This document shows, piece by piece, positions 8,354-15,872 of a stretch of DNA of 64,000 bases; position 1 is the first letter of the stretch, and every line of letters starts with the position of its first letter. The position numbers and the translations under genes were made by a program. The stretch is from Curtobacterium sp. 9128 (GTDB lineage Bacteria > Actinomycetota > Actinomycetes > Actinomycetales > Microbacteriaceae). A model generated the notes under the pieces. The model had not been told where the DNA came from, did not search any database, and was given only the letters and a program-made list of their open reading frames with translations. Location of the stretch: positions 744,001 to 808,000 of the forward strand of contig NZ_LT576451.1 of the NCBI RefSeq assembly GCF_900086645.1, in the 5' to 3' direction.

Positions 8354-9073
8354 ATGCCGACGCCCACCATCATCCTCGTGCACGGCGCCTTCGCCGACTC
8401 CGCGAGCTGGGCTCCCGTCACCAGGGAGCTCCTCGACCGCGGTCACACCGTGCTCGTGCCGCCGGTCTACAACCGCAGTCTCGCCGAGGACGCCGCCTCC
8501 GTCCGGGCCGTCGCCGAACACGTCGACGGCCCCGTGGTCCTCGCCGGCCACTCCTACGGTGGCGCGGTCATCACGGTCGCCGGCGCCGCGGAGAACGTCG
8601 TCGGGCTGGTGTTCGTCTCCGGCTACGTCCTCGAGGTCGGTGAGAGCCTCGGGCAGCTGCAGGGCGGTTTCCCGGACTCCGACCTCGCCGCGAACCTGGT
8701 GTACACGCCGTACCCGATCGCCGGCGCAGAGGACGGCACCGACGTGTCCGTGAAGGTCGACGCGTTCCCGCCCGTGTTCGCCGACGGAGTCGACCCGAAG
8801 ACCGCCGAGGTCCTCGCGGTGTCCCAGCGGCCGCTGACCGGAGCAGCGTTCGGGGAACCGGGGTCGACGGCGGCGTGGAAGACCACGCCGGGGTGGGGCA
8901 TCGTCTCCACGAACGACCACACCATCAACCCCGACGTCGAACGCTTCGGGTACGAACGCGCCGGCCTCCGGGACGTCGTGGAGCTCCCCGCCCCGCACCT
9001 GGTGATGCACACCCACCCGGCCGAGGTCGCCGACGTCATCGAGACCGCCGTCCGCGAGACCACCACCGACTAG
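8354..9073 (+). CDS. alpha/beta hydrolase
   Basis: A 239-aa alpha/beta-hydrolase-fold protein. It begins PTIILVHGAFADSASW, the oxyanion-hole HG motif of strand 3, and has the nucleophile elbow GHSYGG near residue 66-71. The catalytic His is probably the one in PAPHLVMHTHPAEVADVI near the C-terminus. This subgroup (EstC/salicylate-esterase-like) is cytosolic and acts on small esters; the substrate is not known. A GGGGAA Shine-Dalgarno precedes the ATG. It is followed by a second hydrolase 69 bp downstream, probably in the same transcript, and is divergent from the NB-ARC regulator. Confidence 0.88.
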   Translation: MPTPTIILVHGAFADSASWAPVTRELLDRGHTVLVPPVYNRSLAEDAASVRAVAEHVDGPVVLAGHSYGGAVITVAGAAENVVGLVFVSGYVLEVGESLGQLQGGFPDSDLAANLVYTPYPIAGAEDGTDVSVKVDAFPPVFADGVDPKTAEVLAVSQRPLTGAAFGEPGSTAAWKTTPGWGIVSTNDHTINPDVERFGYERAGLRDVVELPAPHLVMHTHPAEVADVIETAVRETTTD

Positions 9074-9142
9074 CGCCGCGCCCGACTACCGACCCACCAG
9101 CGACGACCATCCACCACCCACGACCACGTACAGGAGAACACC

Positions 9143-9979
9143 ATGGGTTTCGTGACCACCGACGACGGTGCAGAGATCTACTTCAAGGACTGGGGCAGCC
9201 ACGATGCGCAGCCGATCGTGTTCCACCACGGCTGGCCGCTGTCCTCCGATGACTGGGACGCACAGATGCTGTACTTCCTGGCCGAGGGCTACCGGGTCGT
9301 CGCGAGCGACCGTCGCGGGCACGGCCGTTCGTCGCAGATCGGCACCGGCCACGACATGGACCACTACGCCAGCGACGTGTCCGCGGTGGTCGAGCACCTG
9401 GACCTGCACGACGCGATCCACATCGGCCACTCGACCGGCGGCGGCCAGGTCGCTCGGTACGTCGCCCGGTACGGTCAGCCGCAGGGCCGCGTCGCGAAGG
9501 CCGTGCTGGTGTCCGCGGTCCCGCCACTGATGGTGAAGACCGACGCGAACCCCGACGGCACCGACATCTCGGTCTTCGACGGGTTCCGGGAGGCACTCGC
9601 GGCGAACCGCGCGGAGTTCTTCCAGGACGTCGCCGCCGGACCGTTCTACGGCTTCAACCGCGACGGCGTGACGCCGTCGGAGCCGGTGATCGCGAACTGG
9701 TGGCGGCAGGGCATGACGGGCAGCACCCTCGCGCACTACGAGGGCATCAAGGCGTTCTCGGAGACCGACCAGACCGAGGACCTGCGCGCGATCACGGTCC
9801 CCGTCCTCGTCCTGCAGGGCGACGACGACCAGGTCGTGCCGTACCGCGACGCCGCACTGAAGCAGGACGAGCTCCTCAGTGACTCGACGTTGAAGATCTA
9901 CGAGGGGTACCCGCACGGCATGCTGACGACCCATGCTGACGTGATCAACCCCGACATCCTCGCGTTCATCCGCAGCTGA
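9143..9979 (+). CDS. alpha/beta hydrolase, non-heme chloroperoxidase/arylesterase type
   Basis: A 278-aa alpha/beta hydrolase of the cofactor-free haloperoxidase/arylesterase group. Motifs are FHHGWPLSSDDWDAQM (oxyanion region), GHSTGGG (nucleophile Ser near 98), LQGDDDQVVP (acid), and YPHGMLTTHAD (catalytic His). Members hydrolyse esters, and the perhydrolase or haloperoxidase activity is a side reaction with acetate and peroxide. The ATG follows AGGAGA. Thirteen bases after its TGA begins the first copy of the 136-bp repeat, and that copy is in the same reading frame as this gene. It probably forms an operon with the hydrolase upstream. Confidence 0.88.
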   Translation: MGFVTTDDGAEIYFKDWGSHDAQPIVFHHGWPLSSDDWDAQMLYFLAEGYRVVASDRRGHGRSSQIGTGHDMDHYASDVSAVVEHLDLHDAIHIGHSTGGGQVARYVARYGQPQGRVAKAVLVSAVPPLMVKTDANPDGTDISVFDGFREALAANRAEFFQDVAAGPFYGFNRDGVTPSEPVIANWWRQGMTGSTLAHYEGIKAFSETDQTEDLRAITVPVLVLQGDDDQVVPYRDAALKQDELLSDSTLKIYEGYPHGMLTTHADVINPDILAFIRS

Positions 9980-9992
9980 CCGGACCTGATCG

Positions 9993-10128
9993 GCTCGAAG
10001 ACGGTCGCCGGAGTCGTCCAGCGGTTCCGGTGGCCGACACGCGAAGCCGCGAGCATCCCGTCGGCGTGAACCGCGAGCGGCATCGCGGCGGACGAGGATC
10101 GCCCATCGGACGCGGTGGGTCGCCCGGT
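9993..10128 (+). repeat. 3'-end repeat, copy 1 (136 bp)
   Basis: This 136-bp segment differs at one base (A10055 versus T10985) from 10923-11058. It begins GCTCGAAGACGG and ends GGGTCGCCCGGT. Here it follows the chloroperoxidase stop codon by 13 bases; read in that gene's frame it would encode the same tail ...RWPTREAAS.PSA and stop as in copy 2. It contains a small hairpin CCGCGA-N6-TCGCGG just after that stop. The remaining 10129-10217 hold nothing recognisable. Confidence 0.9.
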
Positions 10129-10217
10129 GTTCTCCGCCGCGTTGACGCTGTCGGCAGAGATGGAGGCGTCGCTGGCGGAGCCCACGGGATGACAGACTCG
10201 GTCCCGGAGGTTCGACG

Positions 10218-10427
10218 ATGGTGACCGAGCAACAAGCCGAGGAGACGCAGCGCGGTTTCGTGGGTGGCGGAATCGTCATCGCGGCAGTGCTGAGTCTGGC
10301 GGCGGCGGCGGCGATGCTGCTCGGGGAGACGTGGGCCGTCTGGCCCCTCATCCCCCTGGTGGCGCTGGAGATCGTGTTCGTCGCGCTGTGGGTTCGACGT
10401 CGGCGATCGAGCGGAGCCCGTCGATGA
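10218..10427 (+). CDS. Small membrane protein, two helices
   Basis: A 69-aa protein with two predicted membrane helices, about residues 14-34 (GGGIVIAAVLSLAAAAAMLLG) and 40-58 (VWPLIPLVALEIVFVALWV), and a basic C-terminus RRRRSSGARR. The ATG follows GGAGG with 7-nt spacing, and the stop overlaps the next gene's start as ATGA, so translation is probably coupled. I do not recognise a family. Pairing with a VanZ-like gene suggests a shared envelope function, but no role can be assigned. Confidence 0.7.
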   Translation: MVTEQQAEETQRGFVGGGIVIAAVLSLAAAAAMLLGETWAVWPLIPLVALEIVFVALWVRRRRSSGARR

Positions 10428-10999
10428 GGTCCATCGAAGTCCCCATGCTCCCGATCGTGATTGCTCTCGGGGTCGTCATCTTCCTCGTCCTGCTCTGGAC
10501 CCTCCGCGCCCGTGGCCGCGTCACACTTCCCAGGGCGAGCGTCGCCGCCGTCCTCGCGCTCTACGCCGGGGGCGTGATCGCGAACACGGTCTTCCCGATC
10601 TTCATCCACGTCGGGACCTGGCCGGATCGCGGGCCGCGCCCCCTGTCCCTCTGGCTCGTCCCGTTCGTGGACTACGGGCGCGAGGACGCGCTCATCAACG
10701 TCGCGGTGTTCGTCCCGCTCGGCGTGCTCATCCCCCTGCTCCTCGCGCGGCCGAGCTGGTGGCGGGTGACGGCGATCGTCGCCGGCGCGAGTCTCGCGAT
10801 CGAACTCACGCAGATGGCCACCGCAGGGCTCGCGTTCGGCGGACACATCGCGGACATCAACGACTGGATGACCAACATCGTGGGCGGCGTCATCGGCTTC
10901 GGCTTGTTCGTCCTCGTGACACGCTCGAAGACGGTCGCCGGAGTCGTCCAGCGGTTCCGGTGGCCGACACGCGAAGCCGCGAGCTTCCCGTCGGCGTGA
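10424..10999 (+). CDS. VanZ-like membrane protein
   Basis: A 191-aa integral membrane protein with four to five helices and the VanZ-like signature: NTVFPIF, the loop LWLVPFVDY, DALINVAVFVPLGVLIPLL, SLAIELTQ and DINDWMTNIVGGVIGFGLF. VanZ confers low-level teicoplanin resistance in enterococci; most relatives have unknown envelope roles. The ATG at 10424 overlaps the previous stop. The last 25 codons (from SKTVAGVVQRF to the stop) lie inside repeat copy 2, so the C-terminal tail WPTREAASFPSA is repeat-encoded, and a homologue without the repeat would be expected to end soon after VLVTR. Confidence 0.83.
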   Translation: MRSIEVPMLPIVIALGVVIFLVLLWTLRARGRVTLPRASVAAVLALYAGGVIANTVFPIFIHVGTWPDRGPRPLSLWLVPFVDYGREDALINVAVFVPLGVLIPLLLARPSWWRVTAIVAGASLAIELTQMATAGLAFGGHIADINDWMTNIVGGVIGFGLFVLVTRSKTVAGVVQRFRWPTREAASFPSA

Positions 11000-11058
11000 A
11001 CCGCGAGCGGCATCGCGGCGGACGAGGATCGCCCATCGGACGCGGTGGGTCGCCCGGT
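10923..11058 (+). repeat. 3'-end repeat, copy 2 (136 bp)
   Basis: Copy 2 of the 136-bp repeat, offset 930 bp from copy 1. It supplies the last 25 codons and the stop codon of the VanZ-like gene, then runs 59 bp further. The internal dyad CCGCGA-N6-TCGCGG is conserved. The repeat ends 8 bp before a tandem duplication that carries the next gene's ribosome-binding site. Confidence 0.9.
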
Positions 11059-11066
11059 ACGTTTCC

Positions 11067-11110
11067 CCTCGGCGAGAGGACGTGGAGTCCTCGGCGAGAG
11101 GATGTGGAGT
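11067..11110 (+). repeat. 22-bp tandem duplication carrying the ribosome-binding site
   Basis: Two 22-bp units (11067-11088, 11089-11110) beginning CCTCGGCGAGAGGA and differing at one base. Each contains GAGAGGA, and the second sits directly upstream of the quinone-reductase ATG at 11112. A replication-slippage duplication is the simplest origin. Confidence 0.8.
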
Positions 11111-11111
11111 C

Positions 11112-12128
11112 ATGAGGGCTGCTTGGTACGACGAACAAGGTCCGGCGAGCGAGGTGCTGCGAGTCGGAGAACGACCTGATCCCGCTCCCGGCGAGGGGGA
11201 GGTCCGGGTCCGGGTCGCGTTCTCCGGGGTGAACCCTGGTGACACGAAGAAGCGCGACGGGTGGCTGGGGTCGGCGATGCCCTACCCGGTGGTGATCCCG
11301 CACAGTGACGGTGCGGGCGTCGTTGACCGGGTCGGCGCGGGCGTCGACGATGGCCTGCTCGGCCGCCGCGTCGCCGTGCACGGCGCGCAGTCGTACCGGC
11401 AGTTCGGCACGGCCGCCGAGTACACCGTCGTCCCGACGGACCTCATCACCCCGCTGCCCGACACGGTCAGCGACGAGATCGGCGCGCTCCTCGGCATCCC
11501 CGGGATCACGGCTCACCGAGCTGTGTTCGGCGACGGCCCGGTGACCGGGAAGGTCGTCCTCGTGCACGGCATCCGCGGCGGTGTCAGCGGGATCGCCGCG
11601 CAGCTCGCGCAGTGGGGCGGTGCGACGGTCATCGGCACGGTCCGCCGATCGTCGGATCTCGATGCGGCAGGGCTCCCCGACGTCGATCACGTCATCGCAC
11701 TCGACGACGACCCGGCGGCCGCTGTCCGACGCATCGCACCGGACGGCGTCGACCGGATCGTCGAGGTGGCGCTGGACGCCAACGGGGACCTGGACGCGTC
11801 CGTGATCGCGAACGACGGGGTGATCGCGACGTACTTCGCGCGCGGAGACCGCGTCTCGCTGCCGTTCCCACCGTTGCTCTTCGCCAACGTCACCGTCCGG
11901 TTCCTCGGCAGCGACGACTTCCCACCGGCCGCGAAGCGCGCCGCGATGGACGACCTGGTCACCGCCGTGGACGCGGGTGTGCTCCGCCTCTCGGTCGGGC
12001 AGGTGCTTCCCCTCGACCAGATCGCGCAGGCGCACGACGACGTCGATGCCGGTCGTACCGGCCGCGTCCTGGTGCGGGTCGCTCCGTCGTGGCCGGCACG
12101 CGACGGCGCGAGCATGCCGTCGGCGTGA
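11112..12128 (+). CDS. NADPH:quinone reductase (zinc-independent MDR)
   Basis: A 338-aa medium-chain dehydrogenase/reductase. The GroES-like N-terminal domain starts MRAAWYDEQGPASEVLRVGE and includes VNPGDTKKRDG; the Rossmann domain has VLVHGIRGGVSGIAAQLAQWGGATVIGTVR. Structural and catalytic zinc ligands are absent, as in quinone oxidoreductases that reduce quinones or enals with NADPH. The final residues SWPARDGASMPSA are encoded by the third copy of the 3'-end repeat and parallel the tail of the unrelated VanZ-like protein. The ribosome-binding site is in the 22-bp tandem duplication. The real substrate is unknown. Confidence 0.87.
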   Translation: MRAAWYDEQGPASEVLRVGERPDPAPGEGEVRVRVAFSGVNPGDTKKRDGWLGSAMPYPVVIPHSDGAGVVDRVGAGVDDGLLGRRVAVHGAQSYRQFGTAAEYTVVPTDLITPLPDTVSDEIGALLGIPGITAHRAVFGDGPVTGKVVLVHGIRGGVSGIAAQLAQWGGATVIGTVRRSSDLDAAGLPDVDHVIALDDDPAAAVRRIAPDGVDRIVEVALDANGDLDASVIANDGVIATYFARGDRVSLPFPPLLFANVTVRFLGSDDFPPAAKRAAMDDLVTAVDAGVLRLSVGQVLPLDQIAQAHDDVDAGRTGRVLVRVAPSWPARDGASMPSA

Positions 12129-12162
12129 ACCGCGAGCCGCATCGCGGCGGACGAGGATCGCC
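12090..12162 (+). repeat. 3'-end repeat, copy 3 (73 bp, diverged)
   Basis: This 73-bp stretch matches the central part of copies 1 and 2 with about six mismatches. It supplies the last codons and stop of the quinone-reductase gene in the same codon phase as in the VanZ-like gene (WPARDGASMPSA versus WPTREAASFPSA). The hairpin arms CCGCGA and TCGCGG are kept although the loop has changed. Confidence 0.8.
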
Positions 12163-12207
12163 GTCGTCGTCGGTGAGTACGCTGGCGACTGTGATGGGCG
12201 AGGCATC

Positions 12208-12855
12208 GTGAGCGACGGTCGGTCGACCCGGCTCCGTGGCGTCGATGCCGTCTCGGTCGGAGCGATGGTGTTCACCGCAGCCGGCCTGTGCACCTGCGCC
12301 ACGCTCCTGATCGACGTCAGTCACGAGGTCGCGTCCACGGCGTCGCTGTTCGCCGGCCCCCTGACACTCGCCGGCCTGCTCATCCTGGGCTTCGGTGCGT
12401 CGGACGAACGTCCGTTGCGGGCGGTCCCCGCCGCGCAGGTGCTGCTCCTGGTGGCCGCGGTCGCGGGGGTGGTCCAGACGACGGCCCTGCGGGTCCGGGT
12501 ACCCGACGTCTTCTCCGAGCCGTTCCTCCGGCTGGTCGTCCCGGGGATCGGTGTCGTCGGTGGCACGGCGGTGGCTGTCGCGTGCATCCTGCTCGCGCTG
12601 CACCGCGCGAGGCGCGTCGTCCCCGCCGCGGTCTTCGTCGGCCTCGGCCTCATCGCGATCTCGGCCCTGGTCACGAACGGCACGGCGATCCTCGCCGATC
12701 GCCTGCTCCTCACGGCGAGATCCGGCATCGACGTCGCGTCGATGTCGATCCACCTCTCCGTGCTCGGGAGTGGCATCGGGCTGCTCGTCATCGCCGTCGG
12801 GCTCCTCCTGTCGTCCCGGTCGGCGACACGGCAGACCGAGCGCCGTCCCGTCTGA
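12208..12855 (+). CDS. Hypothetical integral membrane protein
   Basis: A 215-aa protein with about six hydrophobic helices, including VGAMVFTAAGLCTCATLLIDV, LFAGPLTLAGLLILGFG, AQVLLLVAAVAGVVQTTAL, GIGVVGGTAVAVACILLAL, AVFVGLGLIAISALVTNG and VLGSGIGLLVIAVGLLLSS. The only plausible start in frame is the GTG at 12208. I recognise no family. It lies 79 bp after the quinone reductase and ends 73 bp before a strong terminator, so it may be the last gene of the same transcript. Codon pattern and composition match the neighbours. Confidence 0.65.
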   Translation: MSDGRSTRLRGVDAVSVGAMVFTAAGLCTCATLLIDVSHEVASTASLFAGPLTLAGLLILGFGASDERPLRAVPAAQVLLLVAAVAGVVQTTALRVRVPDVFSEPFLRLVVPGIGVVGGTAVAVACILLALHRARRVVPAAVFVGLGLIAISALVTNGTAILADRLLLTARSGIDVASMSIHLSVLGSGIGLLVIAVGLLLSSRSATRQTERRPV

Positions 12856-12928
12856 GGACGAGTCGCGATGCCGCGCCCTGTCCGTCTCCACGGTCCGCGT
12901 CCGGCGCGCGTCCCGGTGACCCACCGCT

Positions 12929-12968
12929 GACGGGAGGCTCGTGGCGACCCCGCCACGAGCCTCCCGTC
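12929..12968. terminator. Bidirectional hairpin terminator (GACGGGAGGC family)
   Basis: Perfect 18-bp stem: GACGGGAGGCTCGTGGCG, loop ACCC, and its complement. It lies between the convergent membrane-protein and NlpC/P60 genes. No T-tract follows on either side. The stem sequence recurs in other terminators of this window. Confidence 0.9.
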
Positions 12969-12998
12969 CGTCGTCGAGGATGCTCTGACGACGCTCGC

Positions 12999-13859
12999 TC
13001 AGCGGACGCGCGCCGCGGTCACCGTCTCGGTCGCCGGAACCGTGTCGAATCGCCCCGCACCGACGAGCTGCCCCGTCCGTGGTGCGTGGAAGGTCGCGCC
13101 GCCGCCGGTCGCCAGGGCGACGTGGTGGATCCCGTGCTCGTTCGCGAAGAACACCGGATCGCCGGGTCGGGCGTCCTCCGGCGCGACCGGGTCGAGTGCC
13201 GCTGCCTGGTCGTCGGCGTCACGCGGGACGACGATCCCGAGGGCGCGGTAGGACACGTGGACGAGGCCCGAGCAGTCGACACCGGCGGCCGATGACCCGG
13301 CCCAGAGGTACGGCATCCCCGTGAAGGTGCGGGCGACCGCGAGCGCATCGGCGGGGTCGACGGCTCCCGGCGAGGGCGAGGGCGAGGGCGAGCGCAGCGC
13401 CGTGACCGCGGTCGCTGCGAGGTCGTGCACGACGCCGTCGGGGCCGAGGTACCCGCCCGCTGCACGGCGGTCGAGGATCGCGCCGAGGAGCGGCCCGCTC
13501 CGCACGACGACCGGGTCGGTCCGGGGGCTCTCGAGCGGCAGGAGGTGCGCCGTCGGCAGGAATCCGGGGTACCCGGCCGGGTGCTTCGACGACGGTTGGA
13601 GCGGCAGGCGGACCTCCACCCACCCGTCGGCCTCGGCGACGACGATCACCGGCTCGCCCAGGACGGCGTGGGTGTCGGCGCGGTCGAGCAGTCCGAGCCG
13701 TGCGTCGTCGTCGAGGCCGGCTGCCCACGCGACGAGGTCCGGCGCGTCGGCCACGGCGGCGGCGTCGATCGGCCGTGGAGCGGTCGGGGCGTTCCAGAGC
13801 ACCGTCGCGGGGACCCCGACGACCGTCGGGGTGGCCAGCAGGTCGAGCATGCGCGTCAT
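12999..13859 (-). CDS. NlpC/P60 peptidase, YkfC-like (muropeptide recycling)
   Basis: A 286-aa cysteine peptidase. Residues about 30-125 look like two SH3b-type domains (VIVVAEADGWVEVRLPLQ; YPGFLPTAHLLPLESP); the catalytic NlpC/P60 domain fills the C-terminal 120 residues, with AGVDCSGLVHVSYRALG (nucleophile Cys), GIHHVALATGG (His) and a following polar residue. There is no signal peptide, so it should act in the cytosol, as YkfC does on gamma-D-Glu-diaminopimelate bonds of free peptides. Its start overlaps the murQ stop (ATGA), and it ends the murK-murQ-peptidase operon. The linker contains an SPSPSPSPG run. Exact bond specificity is inferred. Confidence 0.88.
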   Translation of the reverse strand: MTRMLDLLATPTVVGVPATVLWNAPTAPRPIDAAAVADAPDLVAWAAGLDDDARLGLLDRADTHAVLGEPVIVVAEADGWVEVRLPLQPSSKHPAGYPGFLPTAHLLPLESPRTDPVVVRSGPLLGAILDRRAAGGYLGPDGVVHDLAATAVTALRSPSPSPSPGAVDPADALAVARTFTGMPYLWAGSSAAGVDCSGLVHVSYRALGIVVPRDADDQAAALDPVAPEDARPGDPVFFANEHGIHHVALATGGGATFHAPRTGQLVGAGRFDTVPATETVTAARVR

Positions 13860-14818
13860 CGTGCGAGGCCCGTCGAGGAGGACGCCCGGTCAAGTGCGAT
13901 CCGCAGGTGCCCGTCGGCAGCGGCGAGCGCGGACGTCGCGGTGGCGGGGCTGCTGCCGGTCAGGAGTGCGAAGACCGCCTCCTTGACCGAGCCGTGCGCC
14001 GCGTCGAGTGCGGTGGCCGCCGTCGCGGTGTCGACGCCGGTGACCGAGACGACCGTGCGGCGGCTGCGGGCGACGAGCTTGGCGTTCGTCGCGCGGAGGT
14101 CGACCATGACGTTGCCGTAGGTCTTGCCGAGCCGCACCATCGTCAGGGTCGAGAGCATGTTGACCACCAGCTTCTGGGCGGTCCCGGCGTTGAGCCGGGT
14201 CGAGCCGGCGATGAACTCGGCGCCCACCGGGGCCTCGATCGCGATCGCCGCCGTCGCGCCCGTCCTGGAGTGCTCGTTGCCGGCGACCGAGACGGTGAGC
14301 GCACCGACCTCGTTCGCGGCACGGAGCGCGCCCAGCACGTACGGGGTGCGGCCGGAGGCGGAGAGTCCGACGACGGTGTCCTGCGCGGTGAGCCCGACGG
14401 CGGCGAGGTCGGCTGCTCCTGATGCCTCGTCGTCCTCGGAGCGTTCGACGGCAGAGCGGATCGCGCGCTCCCCGCCGGCGATGATCCCGACGACGAGCGA
14501 CGGATCCGTCCCGAACGTCGGTGGGCACTCGCTCGCGTCGAGGACACCGAGGCGGCCGGACGTCCCCGCGCCGATGTAGATGAGCCGGCCGCCGCCGGCC
14601 ATCCGCGAGCTGATCGCGTCGACGGCGCTGGCGATCGCGGGGAGCGCGGTGCCGACGGCGTCGAACGCGGCGCGGTTCCCGTCGTGCATGGCGGCGACCA
14701 GGTCGGCGGTGTCGAGGAGGTCGACGGAGCTGCGGCGCTCGTCGACGGACTCGGTGGCGAGCGTGCTGAGCTCGTCGCCGATGGCGTCGAGGAGCGCGTC
14801 GTCTGGGTCACGGGGCAT
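13856..14818 (-). CDS. murQ: N-acetylmuramic acid 6-phosphate etherase MurQ
   Basis: A 320-aa SIS-domain etherase that splits D-lactate from MurNAc-6-phosphate to give GlcNAc-6-phosphate. Family hallmarks are LATESVDERRSSVDLLDTADLVAAMHDGNRAA, GGGRLIYIGAGTSGRLGVLDASECPPTFG, IAGGE, GLSASGRTPYVLGAL, GATAAIAIEAPVGAEFIAGSTRLNAGTAQKLVVNM and GKTYGNVMVDL. Length is close to the usual 300 residues. The ATG at 14818 overlaps the kinase gene; a GTG two codons upstream (14824) is also possible. It belongs to the muropeptide salvage operon with the kinase before it and the NlpC/P60 peptidase after it. Confidence 0.96.
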   Translation of the reverse strand: MPRDPDDALLDAIGDELSTLATESVDERRSSVDLLDTADLVAAMHDGNRAAFDAVGTALPAIASAVDAISSRMAGGGRLIYIGAGTSGRLGVLDASECPPTFGTDPSLVVGIIAGGERAIRSAVERSEDDEASGAADLAAVGLTAQDTVVGLSASGRTPYVLGALRAANEVGALTVSVAGNEHSRTGATAAIAIEAPVGAEFIAGSTRLNAGTAQKLVVNMLSTLTMVRLGKTYGNVMVDLRATNAKLVARSRRTVVSVTGVDTATAATALDAAHGSVKEAVFALLTGSSPATATSALAAADGHLRIALDRASSSTGLAR

Positions 14819-15767
14819 CGACACGGGACACCTGCCTCTCATGGGGGAGATCGGGGTTGTCGAGGATGAGTGCGGCGCCGTCGAGGGCGTCACCGAGCGG
14901 CTCGACGACGTCGAGGTCGTCGTCGACGAGCGCTTGCCGGAGCCGCGCCGCGAACCCGTCGTGCGCGACGAGTCCACCGGTGATCGCGACCACGTGCGCC
15001 GCAGGGTCGGCTGGAGCCACCGCGCGGGCCGTCGTGACGAGGTGCCCGATCGCCCGCTCGACGATGTCCGACGCGACGGCGTCGCCGTCGGCCGCGTGCG
15101 ACAGGACGACGGGCGCGAAGGCGGCCAGGGTGCGCTCGGGGGTCGCGGACCCGCCGACGACGGCGGGCAGTGCGTCGAGCGACGGCGCCAGCGACATCGC
15201 GGCCTCACGGAGGGCGGTGTCGCGTCCGCGTCCGTCGTGCGCGCGGAGGGCAGCACGCAGGCCCTGTTGTCCGATCCAGCGCCCGGACCCGTCGTCGCCG
15301 AGCCAGATGCCGGAGCCGTCCGCGCGTCGGATCCGTCCGGTCGGGTCGATCCCGATCGCGACGGCTCCGGTGCCGGCGACCAGCACGGTCCCGGGTGCGC
15401 CGCCGAGGGCACCGGCGTGCGCGGTCACGACGTCACTCGTGACGACGGCGCGCCCGCCGGAGGCCGTGGCGACACGGTCGGCCAGCTCGCGGGCACGATC
15501 GGGCACCGTCGCCGCCCCGGCTGCACCGATGGCGACACCGCCGACGAACGCGGCGAGCGACGCGGGCGCGGGTCCGGGCCGGGGTCCGGGTCCGGGTCCG
15601 GGTCGGAGCTCGGCCAGTGCGTCGGTGATCGCGGCGATCGCGTCCTCGAGCCCGTCGTGCTCCGCGAGGCCGGCGCTCCCGTGCCCCGAGGCGGACCGGT
15701 CGCCGACGCGCACACGGCACGTCGTCTTCCCCAGGTCGACGAGGGCAGCGGGCTCGGCTGGTGCCAT
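14808..15767 (-). CDS. murK: BadF/BadG-type sugar kinase, MurNAc/GlcNAc kinase (MurK-like)
   Basis: A 319-aa ASKHA kinase of the BadF/BadG/BcrA/BcrD family. The phosphate-1 loop is VDLGKTTCRVRV, the phosphate-2 region GTVLVAGTGAVAIGIDPTGR and WLGDDGSGRWIGQQGLRAAL, and the adenosine region VVAITGGLVAHDGF. MurK enzymes of this family phosphorylate MurNAc and GlcNAc in bacteria that import them unphosphorylated. Position directly upstream of murQ, plus an ABC importer rather than a PTS in the locus, makes MurNAc the likely substrate. A proline-glycine run (PGPGPGPRPGPAP) near residues 56-69 is unusual. The start is preceded closely by a TAAATT -10-like box, so the mRNA may be leaderless. Confidence 0.85.
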   Translation of the reverse strand: MAPAEPAALVDLGKTTCRVRVGDRSASGHGSAGLAEHDGLEDAIAAITDALAELRPGPGPGPRPGPAPASLAAFVGGVAIGAAGAATVPDRARELADRVATASGGRAVVTSDVVTAHAGALGGAPGTVLVAGTGAVAIGIDPTGRIRRADGSGIWLGDDGSGRWIGQQGLRAALRAHDGRGRDTALREAAMSLAPSLDALPAVVGGSATPERTLAAFAPVVLSHAADGDAVASDIVERAIGHLVTTARAVAPADPAAHVVAITGGLVAHDGFAARLRQALVDDDLDVVEPLGDALDGAALILDNPDLPHERQVSRVDAP

Positions 15768-15771
15768 GGTG

Positions 15772-15837
15772 GGTAATTTACCTGATCGTCATGCCGGATG
15801 AAAAGCATTGACGCGACGACATCCCGCTCCGTAGCAT
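15772..15837. promoter_or_regulatory. Divergent murK / murR promoter region
   Basis: Towards murR, TTGACG (15808-15813) and TAGCAT (15832-15837) are 18 bp apart, a good sigma-70-type promoter. Towards murK, the dyad GGTAA-T-TTACC (15772-15782) lies just upstream of the start and contains the likely -10 box. The CATTGACGC around 15806 is shared with the operator upstream of the importer genes at 19864, which suggests a common MurR site. MurR binding is inferred. Confidence 0.6.
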
Positions 15838-15872
15838 GACGACCAATCGGAACGCGTTCGGAGAGGTTGTCC

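Noticed and set aside
9086..12302. Long minus-strand frames repeating an ILVRRDAARGSRR-like peptide
   Set aside because: The recurring peptide is only the antisense reading of the three 3'-end repeat copies, not a repeated protein domain.
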